A DNA stretch of 64,000 nucleotides from Armatimonadota bacterium (GTDB lineage Bacteria; Sysuimicrobiota; Sysuimicrobiia; Sysuimicrobiales; Sysuimicrobiaceae). Under the pieces are notes generated by a model. That model was not told where the DNA came from. It saw only the letters and a program-made list of their open reading frames with translations, and searched no databases. The stretch is taken from contig JAVKGX010000001.1 in NCBI GenBank assembly GCA_031432545.1, positions 132,411 through 196,410 of the forward strand, written 5' to 3'. Numbering within the stretch: the stretch's first letter is position 1; each line of letters begins with the position of its first letter. Of the stretch, positions 1 through 7,258 are shown piece by piece. Made by a program: the position numbers and the translations under genes.

Positions 1-24
1 CGAGGTCTGACGAGGGAGGCAACC

Positions 25-831
25 TTGTTCGGTTGGTTCAATGCGATCGTCTCGGTGATCAATGGGGCGCTGCAGTTCTTCTATGGCATTACGGGGTCGT
101 ACGGGTGGGCGATCATCGCCCTGACGCTGGCGGTGAAGCTGGCGCTGCACCCGCTGACGCGCAAGCAGCTGCGGTCGATGAAGGAGATGCAAAAACTCGG
201 CCCCCACCTCCGGGCCCTGCAAGCCAAGTTCAGGGACGATCCGCAGCGGCTGAACCGCGAGATGATGGATCTGTACCGGGCGCACGGCGTCAATCCCTTC
301 GGGGGCTGCCTGCCGATGCTGCTGCAGATGCCGATCCTATTTGCGCTGTTCCAGGTCCTCAACAACGCGCAGAACTTCGTCAAACCCAACGGCGAGGCGC
401 TGACCGCGGTGCCGTTCGGACCGTGGGACCTACTCGTGCACCCGATGACGGTCCTGTCCAACGCGGGCGGCGCGGGGGTGGGGGCCGTGGTCGCGTACGC
501 GGCGGTGCCGGTCCTGATCGGACTGTCGACGTACGTTCAGCAGAGGGTTTCGGTGACCGACCCGCAGCAGGCCAGGATGTTCATCTTCATGCCGTTCTTG
601 ATCGGCTACTTCAGCTTGAACTTCGCCGTCGGCCTCTCGCTGTACTGGTTCGTCTCCACGCTCACCTACATCGCGGAGTACCTGCTTGTCGTGGGTTTGC
701 CCAAGCCGCCCCAGGCGGTGCCCGTGGAAGCGGCAAGGCCGGCCGAGGCCGCCGGGAGCCCCGGGCGCAGCAGAAGGCGCAGAAACCGGGTGAAGGCCGC
801 ACGCACCGGGGGCGCGTCGAGCCAGTCGTGA
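25..831 (+). CDS. yidC: YidC/Oxa1 family membrane protein insertase
   Basis: YidC inserts and folds proteins in the cytoplasmic membrane, with SecYEG or alone. The 268-residue protein is the short form without the large periplasmic domain of Gram-negative YidC. It has about five hydrophobic segments (roughly residues 5-22, 27-45, 95-115, 155-173, 190-218), the cytoplasmic charged hairpin between the first two pairs, and a basic C-terminal tail from about 235. The first-helix motif VKLALHPLT has Lys where many homologues have Arg. The start is TTG, preceded by a GAGGGAGG ribosome site. Its stop overlaps the start of jag, and the order yidC-jag-rsmG-parA-parB is typical of the origin region. 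Confidence 0.95.
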   Translation: MFGWFNAIVSVINGALQFFYGITGSYGWAIIALTLAVKLALHPLTRKQLRSMKEMQKLGPHLRALQAKFRDDPQRLNREMMDLYRAHGVNPFGGCLPMLLQMPILFALFQVLNNAQNFVKPNGEALTAVPFGPWDLLVHPMTVLSNAGGAGVGAVVAYAAVPVLIGLSTYVQQRVSVTDPQQARMFIFMPFLIGYFSLNFAVGLSLYWFVSTLTYIAEYLLVVGLPKPPQAVPVEAARPAEAAGSPGRSRRRRNRVKAARTGGASSQS

Positions 832-1571
832 GCCGCAGCGAACACCGACCGGGCCCAAACAGCGCGCGGGAGGTCGTGGCCACCGGGCGCACGGTCGAGG
901 AGGCGATCGCTGCCGCGCTGGAGCGGGTCGGGCTGACCCGGGAGGACGTGGAGATTCACGTCCTCGACGAGGGGTCCCGCGGCGTGTTCGGTCTGGGCGG
1001 CAGAGAGGCACGGGTCCGGGTGGCGCCGAAGTCGGCCTTGCCGGAGGGCGAACCGGCGGATGCGGCTACGATCGCGGCGGCGATCGAGATCACACGCGGG
1101 CTGGTTCAACGAATGGGATTCGACGCGACGACGACGGGGCATGCGACCGAGCGAGGGCTCCACCTGGATGTGCGGGGCGAGGGCCTGGCCGCCTTGATCG
1201 GCCGTCATGGCCAGGGGATCGAGGCACTGGAGACGGTGGTGTCGCTGATGCTGGCCAGGTCCACCGGTGCTCGCACACACGTGGAGGTGGACGTCGCCGG
1301 GTACCGGACGCGGCGGCGCGAGCGGGTGGCGGAGATGGCGCGCCGCGCGGCACGGCGCGCGGTCACCGAGGGGACGGCCGTCCACCTGCCGCCGATGGAC
1401 GCGCGCGACCGCAGGACGGTGCATTCCACGCTCAGCGAAGACGTAAGGGTCACGACGCACAGTGAGGGTGAAGGCGCGGCCAGGCACGTTGTGATCCAGC
1501 CCGTCCCCAAGCGGCACCCCGGACAGGCGCGCAGAACCGACGGCACGGCCGGGTCCAAGCCCAGCAGATGA
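828..1571 (+). CDS. jag: Jag/KhpB-type KH-R3H RNA-binding protein
   Basis: Jag (KhpB, EloR) is an RNA-binding protein linked to cell elongation and usually encoded after yidC. The 247-residue product has a Jag_N domain (about 15-65, with the GVFGLGGREA turn), a KH domain with the GxxG loop GRHG (about 123-126), and an R3H domain with the R-x3-H motif (RRTVH) near residue 190. The open frame runs upstream to base 33, but that part is a shadow of yidC. The GTG at 828 forms a GTGA overlap with the yidC stop, so it is the chosen start. Its own stop overlaps rsmG by ATGA, implying translational coupling of all three. Confidence 0.93.
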   Translation: MSRSEHRPGPNSAREVVATGRTVEEAIAAALERVGLTREDVEIHVLDEGSRGVFGLGGREARVRVAPKSALPEGEPADAATIAAAIEITRGLVQRMGFDATTTGHATERGLHLDVRGEGLAALIGRHGQGIEALETVVSLMLARSTGARTHVEVDVAGYRTRRRERVAEMARRAARRAVTEGTAVHLPPMDARDRRTVHSTLSEDVRVTTHSEGEGAARHVVIQPVPKRHPGQARRTDGTAGSKPSR

Positions 1572-2176
1572 CCCTCGAAGAAGGTGCGTCCGCGCTGGGT
1601 CTGCACCTGAGCGCGGAGCAAACGGCCCGCCTGGACCGCCACCTGCGGTTGCTGATCGAGTGGAACCGCCGCATGAACCTGGTGGCGCACGCCCCGCCCG
1701 AACGAATCGTCGAAGACCACTTCCTCGACAGCCTGCTGTTGCTCGTGATGGCGCGCCCGGCATGGGGGTGGCGGGTGGCCGACATCGGCAGCGGCGCCGG
1801 TTTTGCGGGGCTGGTGTGGGCGGCTGTACGTGCGGATCTTTGCGTGACCCTGATCGAGGGACGCCAAAAGCGGGCGGCGTTCCTCGAGCGCGTCCTGCTC
1901 GAGACCGACATACACAACGCCCAGGTGGTGGCCCGGCGTGCGGAGGATCTGCGCGGGGACCCAGACCACGGCGCGGCGTACGACATGGCGGCCGCCAGGG
2001 CCGTGGCTAGGTGGGCTCGGGTCGTGGGCCTGGCCGTGCCTCTCCTCAGGCCCGGGGGTACCGTCTTTGTGGCCTTGCCTCCGGATGCAACCCCGCCGGC
2101 AGCCAAGATCGTGCAGATGCCGGTTCCTTGGGCTCCGGGCCGCATGCGGAGGGCGGCGACCTGGCGGGTGCCGTGA
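1568..2176 (+). CDS. rsmG: 16S rRNA (guanine-N7) methyltransferase RsmG, short C-terminus
   Basis: RsmG (GidB) methylates N7 of G527 in 16S rRNA using S-adenosylmethionine. Visible family features are the N-terminal helical region with W-x-x-x-x-N-L (about 32-40), the EDHFLDSL segment (about 51-58), the SAM-binding loop GSGAGFAG (about 73-80) and LIEGRQKRAAFL (about 95-106). The protein is 202 residues, a little short. It lacks the usual closing segment rich in Pro, Arg and Lys, and ends instead in a divergent Pro-rich stretch. It overlaps jag by 4 bases. mnmE and mnmG, often located nearby, are absent from this cluster. Confidence 0.9.
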   Translation: MTLEEGASALGLHLSAEQTARLDRHLRLLIEWNRRMNLVAHAPPERIVEDHFLDSLLLLVMARPAWGWRVADIGSGAGFAGLVWAAVRADLCVTLIEGRQKRAAFLERVLLETDIHNAQVVARRAEDLRGDPDHGAAYDMAAARAVARWARVVGLAVPLLRPGGTVFVALPPDATPPAAKIVQMPVPWAPGRMRRAATWRVP

Positions 2177-2181
2177 ATAAC

Positions 2182-2202
2182 TTGGTCTGATGGTCAGACC
2201 AA
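2182..2202. promoter_or_regulatory. Perfect inverted repeat, possible operator
   Basis: Arms TTGGTCTGA and TCAGACCAA (9 bp, perfect) flank the spacer TGG, 6 bases after the rsmG stop and about 110 bases before parA. The right half includes TGGTCAGACCA, which fits the T-G-G-T-C-N-G-A-C-C-A pattern bound by FadR-type GntR regulators. No T-run follows, so an intrinsic terminator is unlikely. No such regulator gene is in the window, so the assignment is tentative. Confidence 0.4.
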
Positions 2203-2233
2203 TATTGCGCGAGAAATGTGCTAGCCGCTAGCC

Positions 2234-2244
2234 GTGCCTGGCAC
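2234..2244. repeat. Dispersed palindrome GTGCCTGGCAC, copy 1
   Basis: This 11-base palindrome (GTGCC, W, GGCAC) lies in the rsmG-parA gap. The same motif recurs as a back-to-back pair inside parB (3799-3823) and once before the decarboxylase gene (7225-7235). Confidence 0.6.
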
Positions 2245-2310
2245 CGACCAACAGGAGTTCCCGCACCGACCCGCGAAGACCGTACCACGCACAACCCGTA
2301 GACGCAGCAC

Positions 2311-3138
2311 ATGGACGCAGCACGCATCGTAGCGGTGGTCAACCAGAAGGGCGGGGTCGGCAAGACCACGACCCTCCTGAACCTGGGTGCCTACCTGTCG
2401 CGATTGGGCCGCAAGGTCCTGCTCGTCGACCTCGATCCCCAGGGAAATCTCACCAGCGGTCTGGGCATCCGCAAGGACTTGGTGCGCGTGTCGAGCTATG
2501 ACTGCTTGATCCGGGGCGTGCCGGTGCGTCATGCGGCTCTGCCTACCGAACTGGACAGGCTGGACGTCGTGCCAGCCAGTGTCGACCTGGCCGGGGCCGA
2601 AGTCGAGCTCGTCACAGCCGACCGGCGCGAGCTGCGGCTCCGGGAGGCGCTGGAGCCGGTGCGGGCAGCCTACGAAGTCGTCCTGGTGGACTCCCCTCCC
2701 TCCCTGGGGCTGCTGACAGTGAACGCGATGGCCGCCGCCGACGAGGTCCTCATCCCCATCCAGTGCGAGTTCTACGCCCTGGAAGGCCTGTCCCACCTGT
2801 TGCGGACCATTGAACTCATCCAGCGCCAGCTCAACCCCTCGCTGCACATCGGTGGGGTGATCCTGACGATGCACGACGGCCGGACGAACCTCAGCGAGCA
2901 GGTGGCCGCCGACGTCCGGGCGCACTTCGGCGAGGTTGTCTTCCAGACCCCAATACCGCGCAGTGTGCGCCTGGCAGAAGCGCCCAGCCACGGCAAGCCG
3001 ATCATGCTGTACGACCCCCACTCCCGAGGCGCGGTCGCCTACGAGGCTGTGGCGATTGAGTTCGATAGTCGGCTGAGGCATAGAGCACCGGAGCACGAGT
3101 TGGCGGCGGCAGGCGGCCAAGCCCGCGAAGGAGGATGA
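2311..3138 (+). CDS. parA: ParA/Soj chromosome-partitioning ATPase
   Basis: ParA ATPases bind DNA nonspecifically and, with ParB and parS, separate origins. The 275-residue protein has the deviant Walker A KGGVGKTT at residues 13-20, the A-prime segment LLVDLDPQGN (about 38-47) and the Walker B-like LVDSPPSLG (about 124-132). It has no N-terminal helix-turn-helix extension, so it is the small chromosomal Soj type. ATG 2311 is chosen because it sits just before the ATPase fold; the ribosome site is weak. An imperfect leader with a direct repeat (GACGCAGCAC at 2301 and 2314) surrounds the start. It overlaps parB or ends just before it, depending on the parB start. Confidence 0.95.
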   Translation: MDAARIVAVVNQKGGVGKTTTLLNLGAYLSRLGRKVLLVDLDPQGNLTSGLGIRKDLVRVSSYDCLIRGVPVRHAALPTELDRLDVVPASVDLAGAEVELVTADRRELRLREALEPVRAAYEVVLVDSPPSLGLLTVNAMAAADEVLIPIQCEFYALEGLSHLLRTIELIQRQLNPSLHIGGVILTMHDGRTNLSEQVAADVRAHFGEVVFQTPIPRSVRLAEAPSHGKPIMLYDPHSRGAVAYEAVAIEFDSRLRHRAPEHELAAAGGQAREGG

Positions 3139-3140
3139 CC

Positions 3141-4025
3141 ATGCCCGAGGTGCGCAGGCGGGGACTGGGCAGGGGCCTGGGAGCCCTGATACCGGGTGCC
3201 GACGCGTCACGGGCGCAAGAGCCGGTCGAACGGCTGCCGGTGGAAAGCCTTCGCCCCGGCCGTCACCAGCCCCGGGACGGCATCGCCGGCCAGGCGTTCG
3301 AAGAACTCGTGGCGTCGGTGCGGGCTCACGGGATCCTGCAGCCGATCGTGGCCCGTCCGGTTGGCACCGGTTACGAGATCGTGGCCGGTGAGCGCCGCTG
3401 GCGGGCCGCCCGGGAGGCAGGGCTCGAGACGGTCCCAGCGGTGGTCCGCCCGCTGACGGACCTGCAAGCGCTGCAGGTTGCGCTGGTCGAGAACCTGCAG
3501 CGGGAAGATCTGAATCCCGTGGAGCGGGCGCGAGCCTACCGGAGGCTCATCGAAGAGTTCGGGCTGACCCAACAGCAAGTCGCCGATGCCGTCGGCCGCA
3601 GTCAGCCGTCGGTGGCCAACGCTTTGAGGCTGCTGACTTTGCCGCCGGAGATCCTGGAGACGGTCGAACGGGGGACGCTGTCGGAAGCCCACGCGCGGAT
3701 CCTGGTGGGGGTGGACGATCCCCAGGCCCGGCGGCGGCTCCACAGGGTCGTTTTGGAGCGGAACCTTTCGGTCCGGGAGCTGGCCGACATGGCACGCGGT
3801 GCCAGGCACCATGTGCCTGGCACGACAGCCCGGCGGGGCAGGAAGCCACAAAGGCCGGACCCCAACGTACTCGCACTGGAAGAAGCCCTCCGCCAGCGCC
3901 TGAAAACCCAGGTGCGCATCCATCGGGGTCGCAACAAGGGTACCGTGGACATCGAATTTTACTCCGACGAAGACCTAGCGAGAATCTGCGACGTGATCCT
4001 AGGTGCGGCGATGTGGGGCGAGTAG
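3141..4025 (+). CDS. parB: ParB/Spo0J centromere-binding CTP switch protein
   Basis: ParB loads at parS sites and spreads along DNA as a CTP-dependent clamp. The protein has a basic N-terminus ([15 protein letters not shown]), the CTP-binding GERRWRAA box near residue 83, a helix-turn-helix ([20 protein letters not shown], about 142-161) and a C-terminal dimerisation domain. ATG 3141 is preferred over the overlapping ATG 3135 because GGAGG lies directly against 3135 but 6 bases before 3141. Odd point: the linker before the C-terminal domain is partly encoded by a GTGCCAGGCAC/GTGCCTGGCAC inverted repeat. No parS-like 16-mer was seen in the window. Confidence 0.95.
   Translation: MPEVRRRGLGRGLGALIPGADASRAQEPVERLPVESLRPGRHQPRDGIAGQAFEELVASVRAHGILQPIVARPVGTGYEIVAGERRWRAAREAGLETVPAVVRPLTDLQALQVALVENLQREDLNPVERARAYRRLIEEFGLTQQQVADAVGRSQPSVANALRLLTLPPEILETVERGTLSEAHARILVGVDDPQARRRLHRVVLERNLSVRELADMARGARHHVPGTTARRGRKPQRPDPNVLALEEALRQRLKTQVRIHRGRNKGTVDIEFYSDEDLARICDVILGAAMWGE
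3799..3823. repeat. Inverted pair of GTGCCWGGCAC palindromes inside parB
   Basis: GTGCCAGGCAC (3799-3809) and GTGCCTGGCAC (3813-3823) are separated by CAT. They encode the ParB linker residues around ARHHVPGT. The motif is shared with copies at 2234-2244 and 7225-7235. Confidence 0.65.
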
Positions 4026-4082
4026 GCGGCACGATATTTCCCGGCGAATAAGGTCTTCAGGTGCACCTCAGGAGGTCTCCGG

Positions 4083-5300
4083 ATGAGGCGCGACATCGAC
4101 CGTCTGATGGCCGAACGCGGGTACGACGCGATCGTCGTATCCAGTGCTCAGGGTTCCGACTCCAGCCTCCTGTATGTGCTCAACGGCGTGGCCATCGGAG
4201 GCGCGGTGTACATCCAGAAGCGGGGCGAGCCAGGTGTGGTGTGCCACGGCACGATGGAACGCGGCGACGCCCTCAAGACCGGGCTGCGGTGTCGCAACTA
4301 CGGGCTGTACAACATGCGGGAAATCTTCGCCCGGGCTGAGGGCGACCGACTGCGGGCCCGCGTGTTGTTCTTCGAGCGGCTGTTCGCCGACGAGGGCGTG
4401 ACCGGGCGCGTGGCGTTCTACGGGCAGATGGATCAGGGCGGCGCCTACGCGCTGCTGACGGCCATGCAGAGCCAGATCGCGGGGTTGGAGGTCGTCGGCG
4501 AGTTCGACGGCGGCGTCCTGATGACCGCGCGACGGACCAAGGATCGCTCGGAGGTCGACGCGATCCGCCGCACGGGATCGGCGACGCAATCTGTGGTCGG
4601 GGACATCGAGCGAATGCTCCGGGGCGCGGCCCGGAAGGGCGGCCGGCTGCTGAACGAATCCGGGGAGCCGATGCGGGTGGGGGAGGTGAAGCGCCGGATC
4701 CGATCGACCCTGCTCGAGCACGGTCTGGAGGACATGGGGACCATTTTCGCGCTGGGGCGCGACGCGGGGCTTCCGCACTCCCGGGGAGAGGACGATCAGG
4801 AGATCGTCGAGGGATCGCCGATCGTCTTCGACATCTTCCCCCGGCCTGCGAGCGGCGGGTACCACTTCGACATGACGCGCACCTGGTGTGTCGGGCAGGC
4901 TCCACAGCGGCTGCGCGTGGTGTTCCAGGACGTGCTGGACTGCTACCGCGCCGTGACCGACGCGCTACGGCCGGGGATGCGCTGCGCGGAGCTGCAGCAG
5001 ATCGCCTGTCGATTCTTCGAGCGGCGTGGCCACCCCACTTCCTGCTCCGATCCCACCACGCAGGTCGGCTACGTGCACAGCATCGGCCACGGTCTGGGTC
5101 TGGATGTGCACGAAGAGCCCAGGCTGAGCGACGTGCCGGGCAACGACGCGGTACTGGAGCCCGGCTGCGTCGTCACGATCGAGCCGGGTCTGTACTACCC
5201 CGACGAAGGTATCGGTGTGCGACTCGAGGATGTCTGGTATTTGGACGAAGGTGAGAACTTCGTGAATCTCACGGACTACCCGATGCACCTGGAGATCTGA
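4083..5300 (+). CDS. M24 family metallopeptidase (Xaa-Pro aminopeptidase-like)
   Basis: M24 'pitta-bread' enzymes remove N-terminal residues, often before proline, with two metal ions. In the 405-residue protein the five expected metal ligands are visible in order: Asp in VFDIFPR, Asp in FDMTRTW, His in HSIGHGLGLDVHE, Glu in TIEPGLYY and Glu in VRLEDVW. The N-terminal half is the non-catalytic creatinase-like domain. The start ATG follows AGGAGG by 8 bases. The gene stands alone after parB. Substrate cannot be told from sequence; a role in using dipeptides and prolyl peptides would suit the peptide-degrading profile of the window. Confidence 0.85.
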   Translation: MRRDIDRLMAERGYDAIVVSSAQGSDSSLLYVLNGVAIGGAVYIQKRGEPGVVCHGTMERGDALKTGLRCRNYGLYNMREIFARAEGDRLRARVLFFERLFADEGVTGRVAFYGQMDQGGAYALLTAMQSQIAGLEVVGEFDGGVLMTARRTKDRSEVDAIRRTGSATQSVVGDIERMLRGAARKGGRLLNESGEPMRVGEVKRRIRSTLLEHGLEDMGTIFALGRDAGLPHSRGEDDQEIVEGSPIVFDIFPRPASGGYHFDMTRTWCVGQAPQRLRVVFQDVLDCYRAVTDALRPGMRCAELQQIACRFFERRGHPTSCSDPTTQVGYVHSIGHGLGLDVHEEPRLSDVPGNDAVLEPGCVVTIEPGLYYPDEGIGVRLEDVWYLDEGENFVNLTDYPMHLEI

Positions 5301-5319
5301 GCGGGCACCCGCGAAGGAC

Positions 5320-5334
5320 TATACGTATATACGT
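5320..5334. promoter_or_regulatory. AT-rich palindrome before the HD-domain gene
   Basis: ACGTATATACGT (5323-5334) is a perfect 12-base palindrome overlapping TATACGTATA (5320-5329). It is strikingly AT-rich for this genome. It sits about 30 bases before the HD gene start, so it could be a -10 region, an operator or both. Confidence 0.4.
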
Positions 5335-5364
5335 TCGCCCACTGCCACCTTGGGGGACTGCGGC

Positions 5365-5931
5365 GTGGATCGGGAGGCGGCCTACCGGCTGATGTGCGAG
5401 TGGACGCAAAACCCCAATCTCCGCAAACACATGCTTGCGGTAGAAGCGGCGATGCGCGCCTATGCTCGCCGGTTCGGGGCCGACGAGGAGGCCTGGGGTA
5501 TCGTGGGCCTGCTGCACGACTTCGACTACGAGCGGCACCCGTCCCCGGAGGCCGGTCACCCCTTCGTCGGTGTCGCAGAACTCCGAAGGCGCGGGGTGCC
5601 TGAGGAGTGGTGTCGAGCGATCCTCTCGCACGCAGACTACAGCGGCGTTGCCCGGGAGAGCCTTATGGAGAAGGCGCTGTTCGCCTGTGACGAGCTCACC
5701 GGCTTCATCGTCGCCGTAGCCCTGGTGCGGGGCCGGTCGCTGGCGAACACCGACGTCGAGTCCGTCAAGAAGAAAATGCGTGACAAGGCCTTCGCCCGGG
5801 CTGTCAACCGCGACGACATCGTGCGGGGGGCGGCCGATCTGGGCGTGCCGCTGGACGACCACATCGCGTTGGTCATCCGGGCGATGGCCACCGTCGCCGG
5901 GCAGTTGGGTCTGGAAGGACCTGCCATCTAG
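5365..5931 (+). CDS. HD-domain phosphohydrolase-like protein
   Basis: HD proteins are metal-dependent phosphohydrolases acting on nucleotides or phosphate esters. The protein (188 residues) has His in KHMLAVEAAM, the HD pair in GLLHDFDYERH (about residue 51), two further His in EAGHPF and ILSHADY, and Asp in ACDELTGF, the usual metal-ligand set. It belongs to the group of stand-alone HD hydrolases with an extended C-terminus containing VKKKMRDKAFA; substrate unknown. A TTG at 5350 could extend it by 5 residues, but GTG 5365 has a G-rich ribosome site 7 bases upstream and is preferred. Confidence 0.8.
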   Translation: MDREAAYRLMCEWTQNPNLRKHMLAVEAAMRAYARRFGADEEAWGIVGLLHDFDYERHPSPEAGHPFVGVAELRRRGVPEEWCRAILSHADYSGVARESLMEKALFACDELTGFIVAVALVRGRSLANTDVESVKKKMRDKAFARAVNRDDIVRGAADLGVPLDDHIALVIRAMATVAGQLGLEGPAI

Positions 5932-7178
5932 CAGGCGAGGGAACGTTCGGCCGCTGCTTCCGAGTCGGCGCGGCGGGTCGCGTACAGGGCGCCGTCGGCG
6001 GCCTGCATCAACGCTTCGGAGGTTGTGGCGTCGTCTGGGAGGGTGGCCACGCCGATGGCGGCGGCCAGGGCGACGGGTGCGTCGCGGACGGTGAAGGAGG
6101 CGTTGGCGATCTGGCGGGAGAGGGTGGTGGCCACGCGCAAGGCGCCCTCGCGGTCGGTCTGCGGCAGCAGCGCGGCGAACTCGTCCCCTCCGATTCGGAA
6201 CGCCACGTCGCTGTGGCGCAGACGAGCCCGGATCACCGCAGCGACCTGCGCGAGGACGTCGTCGCCGGCGGGGTGCCCGTAGGTGTCGTTGACGCCTTTG
6301 AACCCCCGGAGGTCCATGATCAGCAGCGACAGGGGTTGAGCGTGTCTGAGGTGGCGCTGGACCTCGCGTGCCAGCACTTCGTTGAAGTGGCGGCGGTTGA
6401 ACAATCCGGTCAGCGGGTCGGTGATCGACAGCTCGTGGACCTCTCGCAACGCCTGCTCCAGGCGCCGGTTGGCCTCGCGCGTCTCGACGAAACCCTTCAG
6501 TGCGACGGCGGCCAGCAACCAAACGGTCACCGTCAGGACCTGCGGGGCAGGTCCGGTCTGGTGCGTGATCGTCAGGAGGTAGGAAAGGGGCATCAGCCCC
6601 GCGAACGTGATCCCGCCCAACCAGGCCAGGCGGCGGGTGTGAAAGCATGCCCGGTCGCCGCTGTCCAGCAGGCGGCTGAGGGTGACCGTGAGGACGTTGC
6701 CGGCGACGAACAGCGCGGCGGACAGCACCGCAGCCAGCAGGTCCTCCCATGAGGCGCTGCCGGCCGGCAGGGGCTGCAGGCGGCGGAAGAGCAGACCGGC
6801 GGCCACCACCCACGCGCTCGCGTTGCCAAAGAACAGTGCTGCGCGCCACAGGGTGATGCGCTGGCAGGTGGCGAGCACGATCGCGGCAACGAAGTACAGC
6901 GGCGGCCCCGCCTGCCACCCGAACAGCCACACCGGGGCGAGAGAAGCCTGCATCGAGAGGGTGATCCCGGGCAGCAGCCGGATGGAAATGAAGTTCCCGG
7001 CGACGGACAGGGCGACGAACAGGAGGTAGGCTGCCGGCAGATGCGGGACGGCCGGCAGCGCCACGACGAGCAGACCCGCGCCGAATCCGGCCCAGGCGAC
7101 CGCATACGCCTTGTACGTGGGCGAGTGCGCGCCCGCGGGTGCGTCGCGTGGCGCCGCAGGAGGTGTCGGGTTGCTCAA
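5928..7178 (-). CDS. Membrane-bound diguanylate cyclase (GGDEF)
   Basis: It makes cyclic di-GMP from two GTP. The 416-residue protein has an N-terminal half of about 7-8 hydrophobic segments (about 20-235), then a linker helix and a GGDEF domain from about 255. The active-site motif GGDEF is intact at 330-334, and the inhibitory I-site RHSD lies five residues before it, so product inhibition is expected. The chosen start is TTG 7178, preceded by GGAGG; the frame stays open further upstream but without a good start. It converges on the HD gene with a 4-base overlap and diverges from the decarboxylase. Confidence 0.87.
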   Translation of the reverse strand: MSNPTPPAAPRDAPAGAHSPTYKAYAVAWAGFGAGLLVVALPAVPHLPAAYLLFVALSVAGNFISIRLLPGITLSMQASLAPVWLFGWQAGPPLYFVAAIVLATCQRITLWRAALFFGNASAWVVAAGLLFRRLQPLPAGSASWEDLLAAVLSAALFVAGNVLTVTLSRLLDSGDRACFHTRRLAWLGGITFAGLMPLSYLLTITHQTGPAPQVLTVTVWLLAAVALKGFVETREANRRLEQALREVHELSITDPLTGLFNRRHFNEVLAREVQRHLRHAQPLSLLIMDLRGFKGVNDTYGHPAGDDVLAQVAAVIRARLRHSDVAFRIGGDEFAALLPQTDREGALRVATTLSRQIANASFTVRDAPVALAAAIGVATLPDDATTSEALMQAADGALYATRRADSEAAAERSLAC

Positions 7179-7224
7179 CAGCGTCCTCCGCGCAGGGCCT
7201 TGCGGGATCCTTGAAGCAATATCC

Positions 7225-7235
7225 GTGCCAGGCAC
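7225..7235. repeat. Dispersed palindrome GTGCCAGGCAC, copy at the decarboxylase promoter region
   Basis: GTGCCAGGCAC is extended to the 15-base palindrome CCGTGCCAGGCACGG (7223-7237). It lies 24 bases before the decarboxylase ATG and between two divergent genes. Confidence 0.6.
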
Positions 7236-7258
7236 GGGGTGGTGCCCAGGAGGCAGAG

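Noticed and set aside
666-1763. 365-residue minus-strand open frame opposite jag and rsmG
   Set aside because: Overlaps three well-supported genes and has no recognisable domain.
2177-4082. parS centromere site near parAB
   Set aside because: No sequence close to the conserved 16-base parS palindrome was seen; the GTGCC palindromes are different.
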